This document shows positions 16,685-25,231 of a stretch of DNA of 64,000 bases, piece after piece. Positions within the stretch are counted from its first letter, which is position 1, and each line of letters starts with the position of its first letter. The stretch covers positions 4,739 to 68,738 of the forward strand of contig PBAL01000003.1 in the NCBI GenBank assembly GCA_002715965.1, read 5' to 3'. The DNA comes from Verrucomicrobiales bacterium (lineage in GTDB: Bacteria; Verrucomicrobiota; Verrucomicrobiia; Limisphaerales; JAYPXF01). The notes under the pieces were generated by a model that saw only the letters and a list, made by a program, of their open reading frames with translations, searched no databases and was not told the origin of the DNA. The position numbers were made by a program, and so were the translations under genes.

Positions 16685-16806
16685 TCTGAGAGCTGGTCGA
16701 CGTCACGGCTATTGACAACTTACTCACGGCATCCCTTGAGTCTTGAATCTCGAAGGGGGCTCTCGTTAGAGTCCGGCGACAGGTCCGAACAACATCCTTA
16801 CTTACG

Positions 16807-17751
16807 GTGAAAGTATTCAGCGGCACTTCAAACGAACCACTTGCCCAGAAGATTTGTGACTCCATCAACATTCCGCTGGGCGACTGCACGGTGGAGGCCT
16901 TTCCTGATGGTGAGACTTCCGTGCGCATCAACGAAAACGTGCGTGGTGAGGACATATTCATCATCCAGTCCACCTGTCCGCCGACGAACCATCACTACAT
17001 GCAGATGTTTATCATGATGGATGCGTTTCGCCGGGCGAGCGCCAGCCGGATCACGGCTGTCATTCCATTCTATGGATACGCACGCCAGGACCGCAAAGAC
17101 CAGCCGCGCGTTCCGATCACTGCCAAACTTGTTGCCAACCTGCTGGAAGCCTCGGGCGCCACCCGTGTTTTGACACTCGACCTTCACGCGCAGCAGATTC
17201 AGGGCTTTTTTGATATCCCGGTGGATCACCTCTACGCGTCTCCCGTGACGGCCGCGTACCTGAACAAGAAGAACATTCAGGATCTGGTTGTGGTGAGCCC
17301 GGACGTCGGCGGACTAAAGATGGCGAACGCCTATTCCAAACTGCTGGGGGCGGATCTCGCCATTGTTGCCAAGCGTCGCGTCAGTGCGGTTGACGTTGAG
17401 GCCGATGCGATCATTGGTGATATTGAGGGCAAGAACGCGCTGATTGTGGACGACATCACCGAAACCGCCGGCACCGTCTGCCAGGCCGCCCGCCTGCTCA
17501 AGGAAAGTGGCGCCAAAAACGTTTCCGCCTGTATTTCCCACGCTCTCCTCAACGACATCGGCGTCAACCGGCTGAAAGAATCAGTACTTGACGAGCTGAT
17601 AACAACTGATACAGTCCCGCGCCCTCCGATTGACGGTGTGAAAATCACAACCCTCTCGGTCGCGGGTCTGCTTGGTGAAGCCATCAAGCGGATACATAAC
17701 AATTCATCAGTAAACTCGCTGTTTGAATTTCAGGGCGGGCGAACCAGCTGA
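16807..17751 (+). CDS. prs: Ribose-phosphate pyrophosphokinase (PRPP synthase)
   Basis: A 314-residue class I PRPP synthase converting ribose 5-phosphate and ATP to PRPP for purine, pyrimidine, His and Trp synthesis. It has PFYGYARQDRKDQPR, the catalytic DLHAQQIQGFFDIPVDHL region, SPDVGGLKMA, and the PRPP loop ALIVDDITETAGT. The start is GTG. A TTGACA box lies at 16712-16717, but no good -10 follows at the usual distance. First gene of the run to rplI. Confidence 0.95.
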   Translation: MKVFSGTSNEPLAQKICDSINIPLGDCTVEAFPDGETSVRINENVRGEDIFIIQSTCPPTNHHYMQMFIMMDAFRRASASRITAVIPFYGYARQDRKDQPRVPITAKLVANLLEASGATRVLTLDLHAQQIQGFFDIPVDHLYASPVTAAYLNKKNIQDLVVVSPDVGGLKMANAYSKLLGADLAIVAKRRVSAVDVEADAIIGDIEGKNALIVDDITETAGTVCQAARLLKESGAKNVSACISHALLNDIGVNRLKESVLDELITTDTVPRPPIDGVKITTLSVAGLLGEAIKRIHNNSSVNSLFEFQGGRTS

Positions 17752-17790
17752 GCCAAGGCTTGGTCAGGCGTCCGAAGTAGAATTTAAGCG

Positions 17791-18450
17791 ATGAAATCAG
17801 CAAAACTGTCCGTTAACTCGCGGACGGCAACCCGCCGTTCTGCCGCCAAGAAGCTTCGCCGTGAAGGCCGCGCGCCGGCTGTCATCTACGGCAAGATCGC
17901 CGATCCCCAAGCCCTCGACGTTGATGCCAAGGAATTCGGCAACCTCGTCAGCAGTGCCGGAACCGACAACTTCCTCTGCGATATCGAGGTAGCCGGAGAT
18001 GAGCGCCCCCAGCGCTTCGCGATCGTCAAGGAAATCCAGCGTCACCCGCTGTCACAACAGATCCTCCACATCGATTTTCACGAGATCCGCCACGACGAGG
18101 AAATTGAGGCCCAGGTGCCGATCGATATCGTCGGTGATGCCTACGGTGTGAAGACCGAAGGCGGCCTGCTCGAAACCGTCATGCACGAGGTCACCGTGCG
18201 CTGTCTGCCCGACAAGCTGCCGTCGGTAATCGAGATCGATGTGACGGAGCTGCATGCCGGACATGCGATTCACGTCAGCGATGTTGTTTGTCCTGAAGGC
18301 GTAAAACTTTCCAACGAGCCATCACTCGCCGTCGTCCATGTGGTCGAGTCCAAGGCATCCAAAACCGAACCCGGCGAGGGCGAGGGTGAGGGTGAGGGCG
18401 AAGCAGCCAAAGCGGCTGCACCGGCCGAAGACGACGCTGAGAAGAAGTAG
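17791..18450 (+). CDS. rplY: 50S ribosomal protein L25 (CTC form)
   Basis: A 219-residue long-form L25 binding 5S rRNA: an N-terminal L25 beta-barrel (SRTATRRSAAKKLRREGRAP, then VIYGK) and a C-terminal TL5/CTC domain (IDFHEIRHDEEIEAQVPIDI). The tail is a low-complexity run of Glu-Gly repeats followed by Ala and acidic residues. It follows prs by 39 bp and precedes pth, the common rplY-pth order. Confidence 0.95.
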   Translation: MKSAKLSVNSRTATRRSAAKKLRREGRAPAVIYGKIADPQALDVDAKEFGNLVSSAGTDNFLCDIEVAGDERPQRFAIVKEIQRHPLSQQILHIDFHEIRHDEEIEAQVPIDIVGDAYGVKTEGGLLETVMHEVTVRCLPDKLPSVIEIDVTELHAGHAIHVSDVVCPEGVKLSNEPSLAVVHVVESKASKTEPGEGEGEGEGEAAKAAAPAEDDAEKK

Positions 18451-18480
18451 TCCGGTTCGCCGGATTGCACTCCCTTTCCC

Positions 18481-19089
18481 GTGGAACCCACTTGGCTCGT
18501 CGTCGGTTTGGGCAATCCCGGGAAGGATTACGAACGAACCCGTCACAATGCCGGGTTCATGCTGGTCGAAAAACTCGCGGAACGTTGGAACGCGGGTTGG
18601 CAGACGGAAAAGAAGTTCAAGGCCGAGGTGGCCAGGGCTTCTTACGACGGTCGCCGGATGATCCTGGCCAAGCCGCAGACGTTCATGAACTTGAGCGGCG
18701 AAGCAGTAGGTCCGATGGCGAGATTTTACCGGGTGCCGCCGGGACAGGTTGTGGTGGCGGTGGACGATGCAGACTTGCCACTGGGCAAGGTTCGGTTCCG
18801 GCCGGTTGGCAGCAGTGGCGGGCATCACGGGTTGGATTCCGTGGAGCAGCATCTGGGCACACGCGAATGGCCGAGACTGCGACTGGGAATCGGTCGGAAC
18901 GATCCCGTCAAACGGGAAATCTCCGGGCACGTGCTCGGTCGGTTTTCCGCTGAAGAAACGGGAACCTTCGCGAAGGTCTTGGACCACGCGGTGGCACAGG
19001 TCGAGTGCTGGTTGAACGACGGCGCCGAACTGGCAATGAACAGATTTAACGGTCCGATAGCGGGCCTGAACGAAAAGAAAGAACTATGA
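18481..19089 (+). CDS. pth: Peptidyl-tRNA hydrolase
   Basis: A 202-residue hydrolase that releases peptides from peptidyl-tRNA. WLVVGLGNPGKDYERTRHNA has the catalytic His, KPQTFMNLSGEAV binds the tRNA end, and VAVDDADLPLGKVRFRPVGS then GGHHGLDS complete the family signature. The start is GTG. It overlaps rpsF by four bases (ATGA), indicating translational coupling. Confidence 0.95.
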   Translation: MEPTWLVVGLGNPGKDYERTRHNAGFMLVEKLAERWNAGWQTEKKFKAEVARASYDGRRMILAKPQTFMNLSGEAVGPMARFYRVPPGQVVVAVDDADLPLGKVRFRPVGSSGGHHGLDSVEQHLGTREWPRLRLGIGRNDPVKREISGHVLGRFSAEETGTFAKVLDHAVAQVECWLNDGAELAMNRFNGPIAGLNEKKEL

Positions 19090-19385
19090 AACGCTACGAA
19101 GGATTATTCATCCTCAACACGTCGGGTCAGGAAGATCAGATTCAGACTCTGGTCGATCAGCTCAGCGAAGACATCACCGCGGCTGGCGGCAAGGTTGAGA
19201 CGGTGCAGAAGATGGACAAGCGCCAGTTTGTGCGCGTGGCCAACAACAAGTATACCGACGGCTTTTACGTGAACGTCATCTTCGAGGCGGACGGCAATAT
19301 CAGCGAGGCCTTGCAGACCAAATACGACCTTGAGGATTGGATGTTCCGCATGCTCATCACAAATGCGTCCAAGGCTGCGGCTTGA
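19086..19385 (+). CDS. rpsF: 30S ribosomal protein S6
   Basis: A 99-residue S6 starting MKRYEGLFILNTSG, with the usual DKRQFVRVANNKYTDGFYV region. It normally pairs with S18 on the 30S platform, but rpsR is not between ssb and rplI here. It is coupled to pth by a 4-bp overlap. Confidence 0.93.
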   Translation: MKRYEGLFILNTSGQEDQIQTLVDQLSEDITAAGGKVETVQKMDKRQFVRVANNKYTDGFYVNVIFEADGNISEALQTKYDLEDWMFRMLITNASKAAA

Positions 19386-19471
19386 CCGTCGCTCGCCGAG
19401 GCCGTTGAATTGGGGCTCCGAGGAAGCGCCACGCGTTACCTGTCCGATTCAACCTCAACGAAAGAATTGCT

Positions 19472-19981
19472 ATGGCCAGTTTCAACAAAGTCATCCTGAT
19501 GGGCAACCTGACGCGCGATCCAGAATTGCGCTATACGCCGAACGGCACTGCCGTGGCGCAGATCGGCATTGCCGTGAACCGGGTTTGGCGCAACCAGGAA
19601 GGCCAGCAGCAGGAAGAAGTGACTTTCATCGACGTGGACGTGTTCGGCCGCACGGCTGAGAACGTCGGCCAATACATGCGCAAAGGCCGCCCGATTTTGA
19701 TTGAAGGCCGCCTCAAGCTGGATCAGTGGGATGACCGCAACACCGGCCAGAAGCGCAGCAAACTGAAGGTCGTGGCCGATACCGTCCAATTCCTTGGTGG
19801 CCGTGACGGCGGCCAAGGTGGTGGAGGCGGTGGTGGCAACTTCCAGCAGGGCAATCAAGGTGGCGGCTACAACCAGGGCGGCTATTCCGACGCCCCTCCG
19901 CAACGTCCCGATTCACCGCGCCCCCAGGCTCCTCCCGCAGACGATATGCCCCCGCCCGAAGACGACGACGTCCCGTTTTGA
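19472..19981 (+). CDS. ssb: Single-stranded DNA-binding protein
   Basis: A 169-residue SSB: an OB fold (FNKVILMGNLTRDPELRYTP) to about 110, a Gly/Gln/Asn-rich disordered linker, and the acidic tip ending DDDVPF that binds partner proteins. Placement between rpsF and rplI is the classic order. Confidence 0.95.
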   Translation: MASFNKVILMGNLTRDPELRYTPNGTAVAQIGIAVNRVWRNQEGQQQEEVTFIDVDVFGRTAENVGQYMRKGRPILIEGRLKLDQWDDRNTGQKRSKLKVVADTVQFLGGRDGGQGGGGGGGNFQQGNQGGGYNQGGYSDAPPQRPDSPRPQAPPADDMPPPEDDDVPF

Positions 19982-20016
19982 TTGGCGAAAGAATTTAACC
20001 CCGAACCCGTTTAGTT

Positions 20017-20535
20017 ATGGCAAAGACAGACATCATTCTCCTGAAACCCGTTGAGCACCTCGGTGCCGAGTCCGACCAGGTCAGCGTGGCCGCCGGTTAC
20101 GCCCGCAATTACCTGATCCCGGAAGGACTCGCCATTCCCGTCACCGCGGCCAACAAGCGTCGCCTCGACGCCTTGGCCAAGCGCCGCGAAAAGCGCGAAG
20201 CCGACGAACTCCAGCACGCCAAGGATCTCGACGGCAGCTTCAAGGCCCTCCAGCTCTACATCAATGTGCGCACCGGTGACGATGGCAAGCTCTTCGGTGC
20301 GGTCACCAACTCGCAGATCGCAGAGGAACTCAAGAAGCAGTTCGACATCGAACTCGACCGGCGGAAGATCCACCTCCCCGAGCCCATCAAGATAATGGGT
20401 GATTACACTGTGGAAATGAACCTCCACGCCGAGGTGCACAGCAAGCTCAAGGTCAGCGTCAAGAGCACCAACCCGAACGCGAAGCTTCCAGAAAAGAAGA
20501 AGGAAGAAGAGCCCCGGGAAGAGAAAAAGGACTGA
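20017..20535 (+). CDS. rplI: 50S ribosomal protein L9
   Basis: A 172-residue L9 with the N-terminal signature DIILLKPVEHLGAESDQVSV followed by AAGYARNYLIPEG, a long central helix, and a C-terminal domain ending about 150. The extra Lys/Glu-rich tail (KKKEEEPREEKKD) goes beyond the typical 150 residues. It ends the housekeeping run 25 bp before a terminator. Confidence 0.95.
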   Translation: MAKTDIILLKPVEHLGAESDQVSVAAGYARNYLIPEGLAIPVTAANKRRLDALAKRREKREADELQHAKDLDGSFKALQLYINVRTGDDGKLFGAVTNSQIAEELKKQFDIELDRRKIHLPEPIKIMGDYTVEMNLHAEVHSKLKVSVKSTNPNAKLPEKKKEEEPREEKKD

Positions 20536-20560
20536 GCAACCGGCATATCACGAATTGCGA

Positions 20561-20586
20561 AGCGGGCCAGATGGCCCGCTTTTTTT
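20561..20586 (+). terminator. Rho-independent terminator after rplI
   Basis: A perfect 8-bp stem AGCGGGCC / GGCCCGCT with loop AGAT, followed by a run of seven T. It closes the prs-rplI run. Confidence 0.93.
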
Positions 20587-20589
20587 CGG

Positions 20590-20997
20590 TCAGATCCGGC
20601 TGATCAGTCGGATCTGACGCATCGGCATCAGAGCGTCGCAGTCTCCTCGCATCGGAGGAAAATGGAGGCTTTCAGACCGGTCCCCGGAGCCAGGTTCTCC
20701 AAGCGCACCGCCCGCACCCATCGCCTGAAGCGCGTTGAACATGAGGTTCAGAAACACCTGTTGCAGCTCGGAGGGCGAGATGAGCGCTTTCACGTCGTCG
20801 CCAAACTCGCGGTTCACCTTCACGTCGTAAGTGTCGAACTCCTCACTCATCAGATTGAGCGAATCGATTGCGAATTGATTCAGGTCGAGCAAGGTGAGAT
20901 CGAGATTCGTCGACGTGGAATAGCTGACCAGTTCGGTGACGATTTCATCCGCGCGGGAAATTGATTCGATGGACATGCTCAAGAAATCCTTCGCCAT
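20590..20997 (-). pseudogene. Histidine kinase fragment
   Basis: About 95 recognisable residues: helix-forming ISRADEIVTELVSYSTSTNL and an N-box (ELQQVFLNLMFNALQAMGAG) of a HATPase domain. The phospho-acceptor His region and the later G-boxes (DxGxG) are both missing; the frame runs into unrelated sequence and stops at the rplI terminator. Truncated at both ends, so not functional. Confidence 0.7.
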
Positions 20998-21039
20998 CTG
21001 GTTGTCCCCGACCGCGATTTACAGTCTGGTTCGCAATTG

Positions 21040-21365
21040 AATTGGGATTTCCCCGGGATCATGATGCAGCGATGCGCGACGCCGATGCCAATGAAACCCG
21101 TTGGAGGCCTCGCGTGGCCGTGCTGGTGGACGACATCGTGAAGTGCTCGGGCCTGTCACGCAGCGTGTTGCAACGGCGGTTCCGTTCGGTATTGGGAACC
21201 ACCATTCACCACGAGATCCTGAGCGCATGTCTCAAGGAGGCCTGTCATTTGCTGGTCGAGATCGACCTCACCATGATCGACATCGCCGAACGCGTCGGGT
21301 TCAGGCATCAGGAGCATATGGGCGTGGTTTTTCGGAAACGACTTAAGACGACGCCGGGCAGGTAG
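21040..21365 (+). pseudogene. AraC-family (XylR-like) regulator C-terminal fragment
   Basis: A helix-turn-helix pair of an AraC-type domain: SGLSRSVLQRRFRSVLGTTI, then DIAERVGFRHQEHMGVVFRK and TPGR. It resembles the DNA-binding end of PVC XylR-like sugar regulators. The ligand-binding part is absent and the start of the domain looks scrambled. Likely a gene relic that lies head to head with the kinase fragment. Confidence 0.65.
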
Positions 21366-21387
21366 CGGAAGGAGAACAGGTGACGAC

Positions 21388-22182
21388 TCACTCCTCCCAG
21401 AAGTGATTGAGATGCGAATGCCCGCCCGCCTGGTAATGCTGCGAGATTGACTCGGAGATGAACACCTTGCCCATGCGAACGGCTTCAGACAGTGAGCAAC
21501 CCAAGGCGAGGTAAGCGCTAATCGCTGCTGAATAGGTACAGCCCGTTCCGTGGGTTGATTCCACCTCCACTCGCGGTGCACGCAGCAACAAGTCTTCATC
21601 ACCATCGATCAAGACGTCGGTCGCATCAGCGTCGTCATCCAGATGGCCGCCTTTGATGAGAAATGCTTGGTCATTCTTTGCGCTCAACTGAGCGCCCGCG
21701 GTTTTCATCTGTTCAAGGTTGGTGATCGCCTCGTCCCGATGGAGCAGGAGGGCTGCTTCGTGCAGGTTGGGCGTTATAAGCGTCGCCAGTGGAAAGAGAC
21801 GCTCCCTCAATGACTGAATTGCATCGGGCTCGAGCAGGCGCGATCCGCTGGTGGAAACCATCACGGGATCGATCACCAAGGGGCAATGTCGATCGTGAAG
21901 CGCGTTTGCGACAACTTCGATCAGCTCTGCCGAGTACAGCATGCCGGTTTTCACGGCTGTCGGTTGCAGTTCATCGAATACCGATTCGATCTGATCCCGC
22001 AACACGCTCGGATCGACCGCCTGTATCGAGCGAACCTGGTTCGGATTCTGCGCGGTGATGCACGTGATCGCGCTCGTGCCGTGAACTCCCACTGAGGCGA
22101 ACGTTTTCAGGTCTGCCTGCACGCCGGCACCACCTCCCGAATCGGAACCGGCGATCGTCAATGCTACCGGGCGATTAGTCAC
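21388..22182 (-). CDS. thiD: Hydroxymethylpyrimidine/phosphomethylpyrimidine kinase
   Basis: A thiamine-pathway kinase of about 264 residues that phosphorylates HMP and HMP-P. It has VALTIAGSDSGGGAGVQADL at the N-terminus, VIDPVMVSTSGSRLL, and VESTHGTGCTYSAAISAYLA with the anion hole and catalytic Cys/Asp-type pocket. The GTG at 22182 overlaps the stop of the upstream fusion gene by eight bases, so it is preferred over 22230. Coupling to the AKR-kinase-phosphatase gene is notable because no thiamine gene is otherwise present. Confidence 0.9.
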   Translation of the reverse strand: MTNRPVALTIAGSDSGGGAGVQADLKTFASVGVHGTSAITCITAQNPNQVRSIQAVDPSVLRDQIESVFDELQPTAVKTGMLYSAELIEVVANALHDRHCPLVIDPVMVSTSGSRLLEPDAIQSLRERLFPLATLITPNLHEAALLLHRDEAITNLEQMKTAGAQLSAKNDQAFLIKGGHLDDDADATDVLIDGDEDLLLRAPRVEVESTHGTGCTYSAAISAYLALGCSLSEAVRMGKVFISESISQHYQAGGHSHLNHFWEE

Positions 22183-24067
22183 CGAAGAACTCCTTGGCGT
22201 CCTGGTAGTTCGCACCGAAGGATTCGGCAAACTTCTGATCGCTGTCCATGTCGCCGACCATCACGAGGTGTTCGAGCGACAGCTCGTGTTTGCGCATGAG
22301 ATCGATGCCCATTCCCGGAAAGGGCTTGCGGCAGAAACACCCGACCGGGAAGGCCTTGTGCGGACAGAAGGCCATCTCCTTGATCGGCAATCCGAGCAAT
22401 TCGGCCGTGCGATCGAAACAGGCCTCGGCGTCTTTGTAGGAGAGCTGTTTGGACGCGACTCCGCTTTGATTCGATATGAAGAAGAGCTCATACCCATCAT
22501 CAATCCATCGCTGCAGGACTTCACGGCGGTTTGGAAGCAGTTCAACGTCGTCGGGATGGCGCGGATAGATCTCCCCGCTCTTGGTAATGCGCAGCGTGCC
22601 ATCGACATCGAGCAGCAGCCCCTTGTTCTGGTGTGCCGGTCCGGGACGTCGTTCGAAACCAACCTCCCGCACGACCGAGAATCCTTCATCAAGGTCCGGC
22701 GGTTCAAAGCTGGATGCATAGGTGGACAAGGCCGCGGGCGGGGGAAGATTGGGATCGGTCTTGGCGAGTTCCTTCATCTCATCCGGACCGAGCAACTTCC
22801 CATGCCGATCGAGCACGCGATTGACGATGTTGATCACGGCGTCACCGACCGGCGTTGCCATGTGAATGCAGCGCACCGGAACCTTATGCTTCTGCGCCAT
22901 GCGAATGACTGGATAACGCGAAAGGCGCGTGGGATAGGTGTTGTCGAGGATGACGCGTGGATTGCCGCCCGCAAGTTGCTCGCCGATCATCGGAATGAGG
23001 TCTTCCAGTTTGCCGCCCAGCAGGTCGCGATTGAGCCGATGGAAGCCGGCGTTTTCGTAGGCATCGACCAATGAAGATTTGCCGGCTCCCTGAATACCCA
23101 TGATCACCACGACTTCGGGATCCGTGCCCGGCTCTTCGTCGCTCTTCAGTTCGCGCAGGCCGTCTGGCATGGAAGGAGGTTCAAGATTGTCATGGGCTTC
23201 CTCGGTTGCCTTAAAGGTGATTTTCTCCCGTGCCGTGCGATCGTCGTCATCCAGCTTCAGTTCCAAGGCGCTCAGTGAGGAATCGATGCTCTCAATGCGC
23301 GTCGCGCCGATCAGAGGAATGACCGGATGATCGAGATCGTAGAGCGTCGCCAAAGCGGTCTCATTGGGGGGCACGTCATACTTTGCAGCGAGCGGTTTCA
23401 TCGCGCGATTCTTGGATATTTTGTCTGCCTTGGCGTAACCACCCATCGGCCGATGTGCCAGGAAGGGGATGCCCAGTTGCGCTGCAAGATCGACCATGCC
23501 AGAGGTGCCCGCCTTACGATTCATCACGCTCAATTCACACTGAATTGCGGACACCTCGAAATGCCTCTGCGCCTGACGGACTTCCGGGATGGAAACATTG
23601 CAGAGACCGAGATGGGCGACCTTCCCTTCGCGCTGCATTTCCGCCAACGCGGTGAGTGAATCTTCGAACGGTGTTTTCGGATCTTTCACGTGGAGAAGCA
23701 ACATGAAGAGTTGGTCGACCCCTAATGCAGCGAGGCTTCCTTCGACTGCCTTGCGAAGCGACTCGGGCGAACCGCTTGGCATCCAGCGACCCTTCGGGCG
23801 TGATAGTCCGGCTTTGGTGATTACCTTGATTTCTTCTTTCGGTCCGTCCCAAGACTCGATGGCCTTGCGCGCCAGAACCTCGCCATAGTGCAGATCGCCG
23901 TTGTCCAAACAGTAGGTGTCAGCGGTGTCGAGCAATCGGATTCCCTTGCCCAAAGCGTGATGAATCACACGGATCGCCTCGGCTTCCTCCGGCCGGTCCT
24001 GCGTCGAAAGCCGAAGCAGGCCGAGGCCCATGGGAATCTTCAAGCCGCTGAGTAGGTGGTCGGACAT
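22175..24067 (-). CDS. Three-domain fusion: aldo/keto reductase + PNKP-like P-loop kinase + HAD-IIIA phosphatase
   Basis: A 630-residue cytoplasmic protein. Domain 1 (1-285) is an aldo/keto reductase with the full tetrad Asp47, Tyr52, Lys85, His126. Domain 2 (315-460) is a P-loop kinase: Walker A GIQGAGKSS (324-332) and LDNTYPTRLSR (374-384), close to the DNTNP motif of polynucleotide 5'-kinases. Domain 3 (480-630) is a HAD-IIIA phosphatase: DVDGT (487-491), SNQSG (532-536), Lys581 and GDMDSD (605-610), with a Cys568-His570-Cys577-Cys579 zinc loop as in GmhB. Kinase-then-phosphatase is the phage T4 Pnk order; an attached reductase is unusual. All catalytic residues are intact. It overlaps thiD. 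Substrate unknown: RNA/DNA ends or a phosphosugar are both possible. Confidence 0.85.
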   Translation of the reverse strand: MSDHLLSGLKIPMGLGLLRLSTQDRPEEAEAIRVIHHALGKGIRLLDTADTYCLDNGDLHYGEVLARKAIESWDGPKEEIKVITKAGLSRPKGRWMPSGSPESLRKAVEGSLAALGVDQLFMLLLHVKDPKTPFEDSLTALAEMQREGKVAHLGLCNVSIPEVRQAQRHFEVSAIQCELSVMNRKAGTSGMVDLAAQLGIPFLAHRPMGGYAKADKISKNRAMKPLAAKYDVPPNETALATLYDLDHPVIPLIGATRIESIDSSLSALELKLDDDDRTAREKITFKATEEAHDNLEPPSMPDGLRELKSDEEPGTDPEVVVIMGIQGAGKSSLVDAYENAGFHRLNRDLLGGKLEDLIPMIGEQLAGGNPRVILDNTYPTRLSRYPVIRMAQKHKVPVRCIHMATPVGDAVINIVNRVLDRHGKLLGPDEMKELAKTDPNLPPPAALSTYASSFEPPDLDEGFSVVREVGFERRPGPAHQNKGLLLDVDGTLRITKSGEIYPRHPDDVELLPNRREVLQRWIDDGYELFFISNQSGVASKQLSYKDAEACFDRTAELLGLPIKEMAFCPHKAFPVGCFCRKPFPGMGIDLMRKHELSLEHLVMVGDMDSDQKFAESFGANYQDAKEFFGD

Positions 24068-24207
24068 GGCGGAGTTGTAGCAGCGGAGTGGAGTTGGCTC
24101 AGCTTAAATTCCGCGCGCCGTTTCGTTTTCCAAGTCTTGTCTTAATATTTGTCCCGATGACCCGGAATTCAGACTGTTGAGACGAGGGCAAGGACGAAGG
24201 ATCTCGG

Positions 24208-25146
24208 TTAGAAGGGGCGCGGACCGCCTCTGGGTGGCGGGCGTTTGCCTCCGCGTCCGGGTGGTCCGCCACGACCGGGACCACCACGCCCCGGTCCGCC
24301 TCGTTTCTGGAAGCTGCTATTGGGCGTTCCTCGGAACTGACGCGGGATGTAGGGAAACGAATCAGTGATGTAGTAGTGATAGATGCCCTTGGGATATTCC
24401 GGGGTGACGCCAAATCGCCCGTTGCATTCATCCAAGTCCCCGGAGCCTTTCACGAACCGCCAATCCTGCACATAGGTCCCATCGTATTTGCCACCGGGTC
24501 CGCCCGGACGGTTGCCCTGCTTCAATTGAAAGCTGGATTGCACTCGCTTCGTTCCGCTCTTTGCGTCGTTGGCATCCTTGAATCCAAAACGCGCATAAAT
24601 CGGAAACCCATCGGCCGCGTAACCAACCATGACCATGGAATCTTCCTTGTATCGTGCGCGGGCCAGTCCCATCGGCATGGCGTGATAGTGATAAGCGCCG
24701 GTCGGTTGCACGTGGGCGTTGTGTTCGTCCAAACCGAGATTGATCGCGCCGTCCTTGGCCTCGTATTGCCAATCGCGGCTGCCGCGCCAGAACTCAGCCG
24801 CGCCCGGATCAAAGGGCACGCCGTTGAGCGCCACGCCAAACGACATGCCCATGGAAAGAGGTGTCGTGCGACTCGCGACCTTTGGTTGTGCGGTCACGCG
24901 GAATGAGTGGCGTTGCGGAGTAATGCTGTGTGGATTTCCGAGATTGGGGAACTGACCGGGCGTGTGATCAGGTATGCCGTTGGCGAAGATCGTCCGGTAA
25001 CTGCCGCTGATGCGGATGCTGACTTCGTTCTTGGACGAGGTGGTGGACGGTCGGTAACCGGACTGGCTTGGCGGTCGCTGCGCCGATGCCTGCACGATGG
25101 CGCAGGCAATGAGGGCCATGGAGAGGGTCTTGCTGCTTGATTGCAT
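24208..25146 (-). CDS. Secreted YHYH-domain protein
   Basis: About 312 residues with a signal peptide (MQSSSKTLSMALIACAIVQA). It carries the family's YHYH motif (GAYHYHAMP) and the later YHYYITDSFPYIPRQF segment, as in marine and PVC YHYH proteins of unknown role. The last 35 residues are a Gly-Pro-Arg-rich tail (GGPGRGGPPGRGGKRPP), perhaps surface- or polyanion-binding. An upstream in-frame start (25305) is rejected because it has no signal. It follows a sulfatase gene by 85 bp. Confidence 0.8.
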   Translation of the reverse strand: MQSSSKTLSMALIACAIVQASAQRPPSQSGYRPSTTSSKNEVSIRISGSYRTIFANGIPDHTPGQFPNLGNPHSITPQRHSFRVTAQPKVASRTTPLSMGMSFGVALNGVPFDPGAAEFWRGSRDWQYEAKDGAINLGLDEHNAHVQPTGAYHYHAMPMGLARARYKEDSMVMVGYAADGFPIYARFGFKDANDAKSGTKRVQSSFQLKQGNRPGGPGGKYDGTYVQDWRFVKGSGDLDECNGRFGVTPEYPKGIYHYYITDSFPYIPRQFRGTPNSSFQKRGGPGRGGPGRGGPPGRGGKRPPPRGGPRPF

Positions 25147-25231
25147 GGGGTATTTCAGGGTCCCCCGTCTGGTGCGCCACGCACAGTGAAAAAGTGTTAG
25201 GCGAAGGTAAAATCCGCAGGAACGATAAACC

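Noticed and set aside
16712..16717. TTGACA box upstream of prs
   Set aside because: No -10-like hexamer at 15-19 bases downstream, so not called a promoter.
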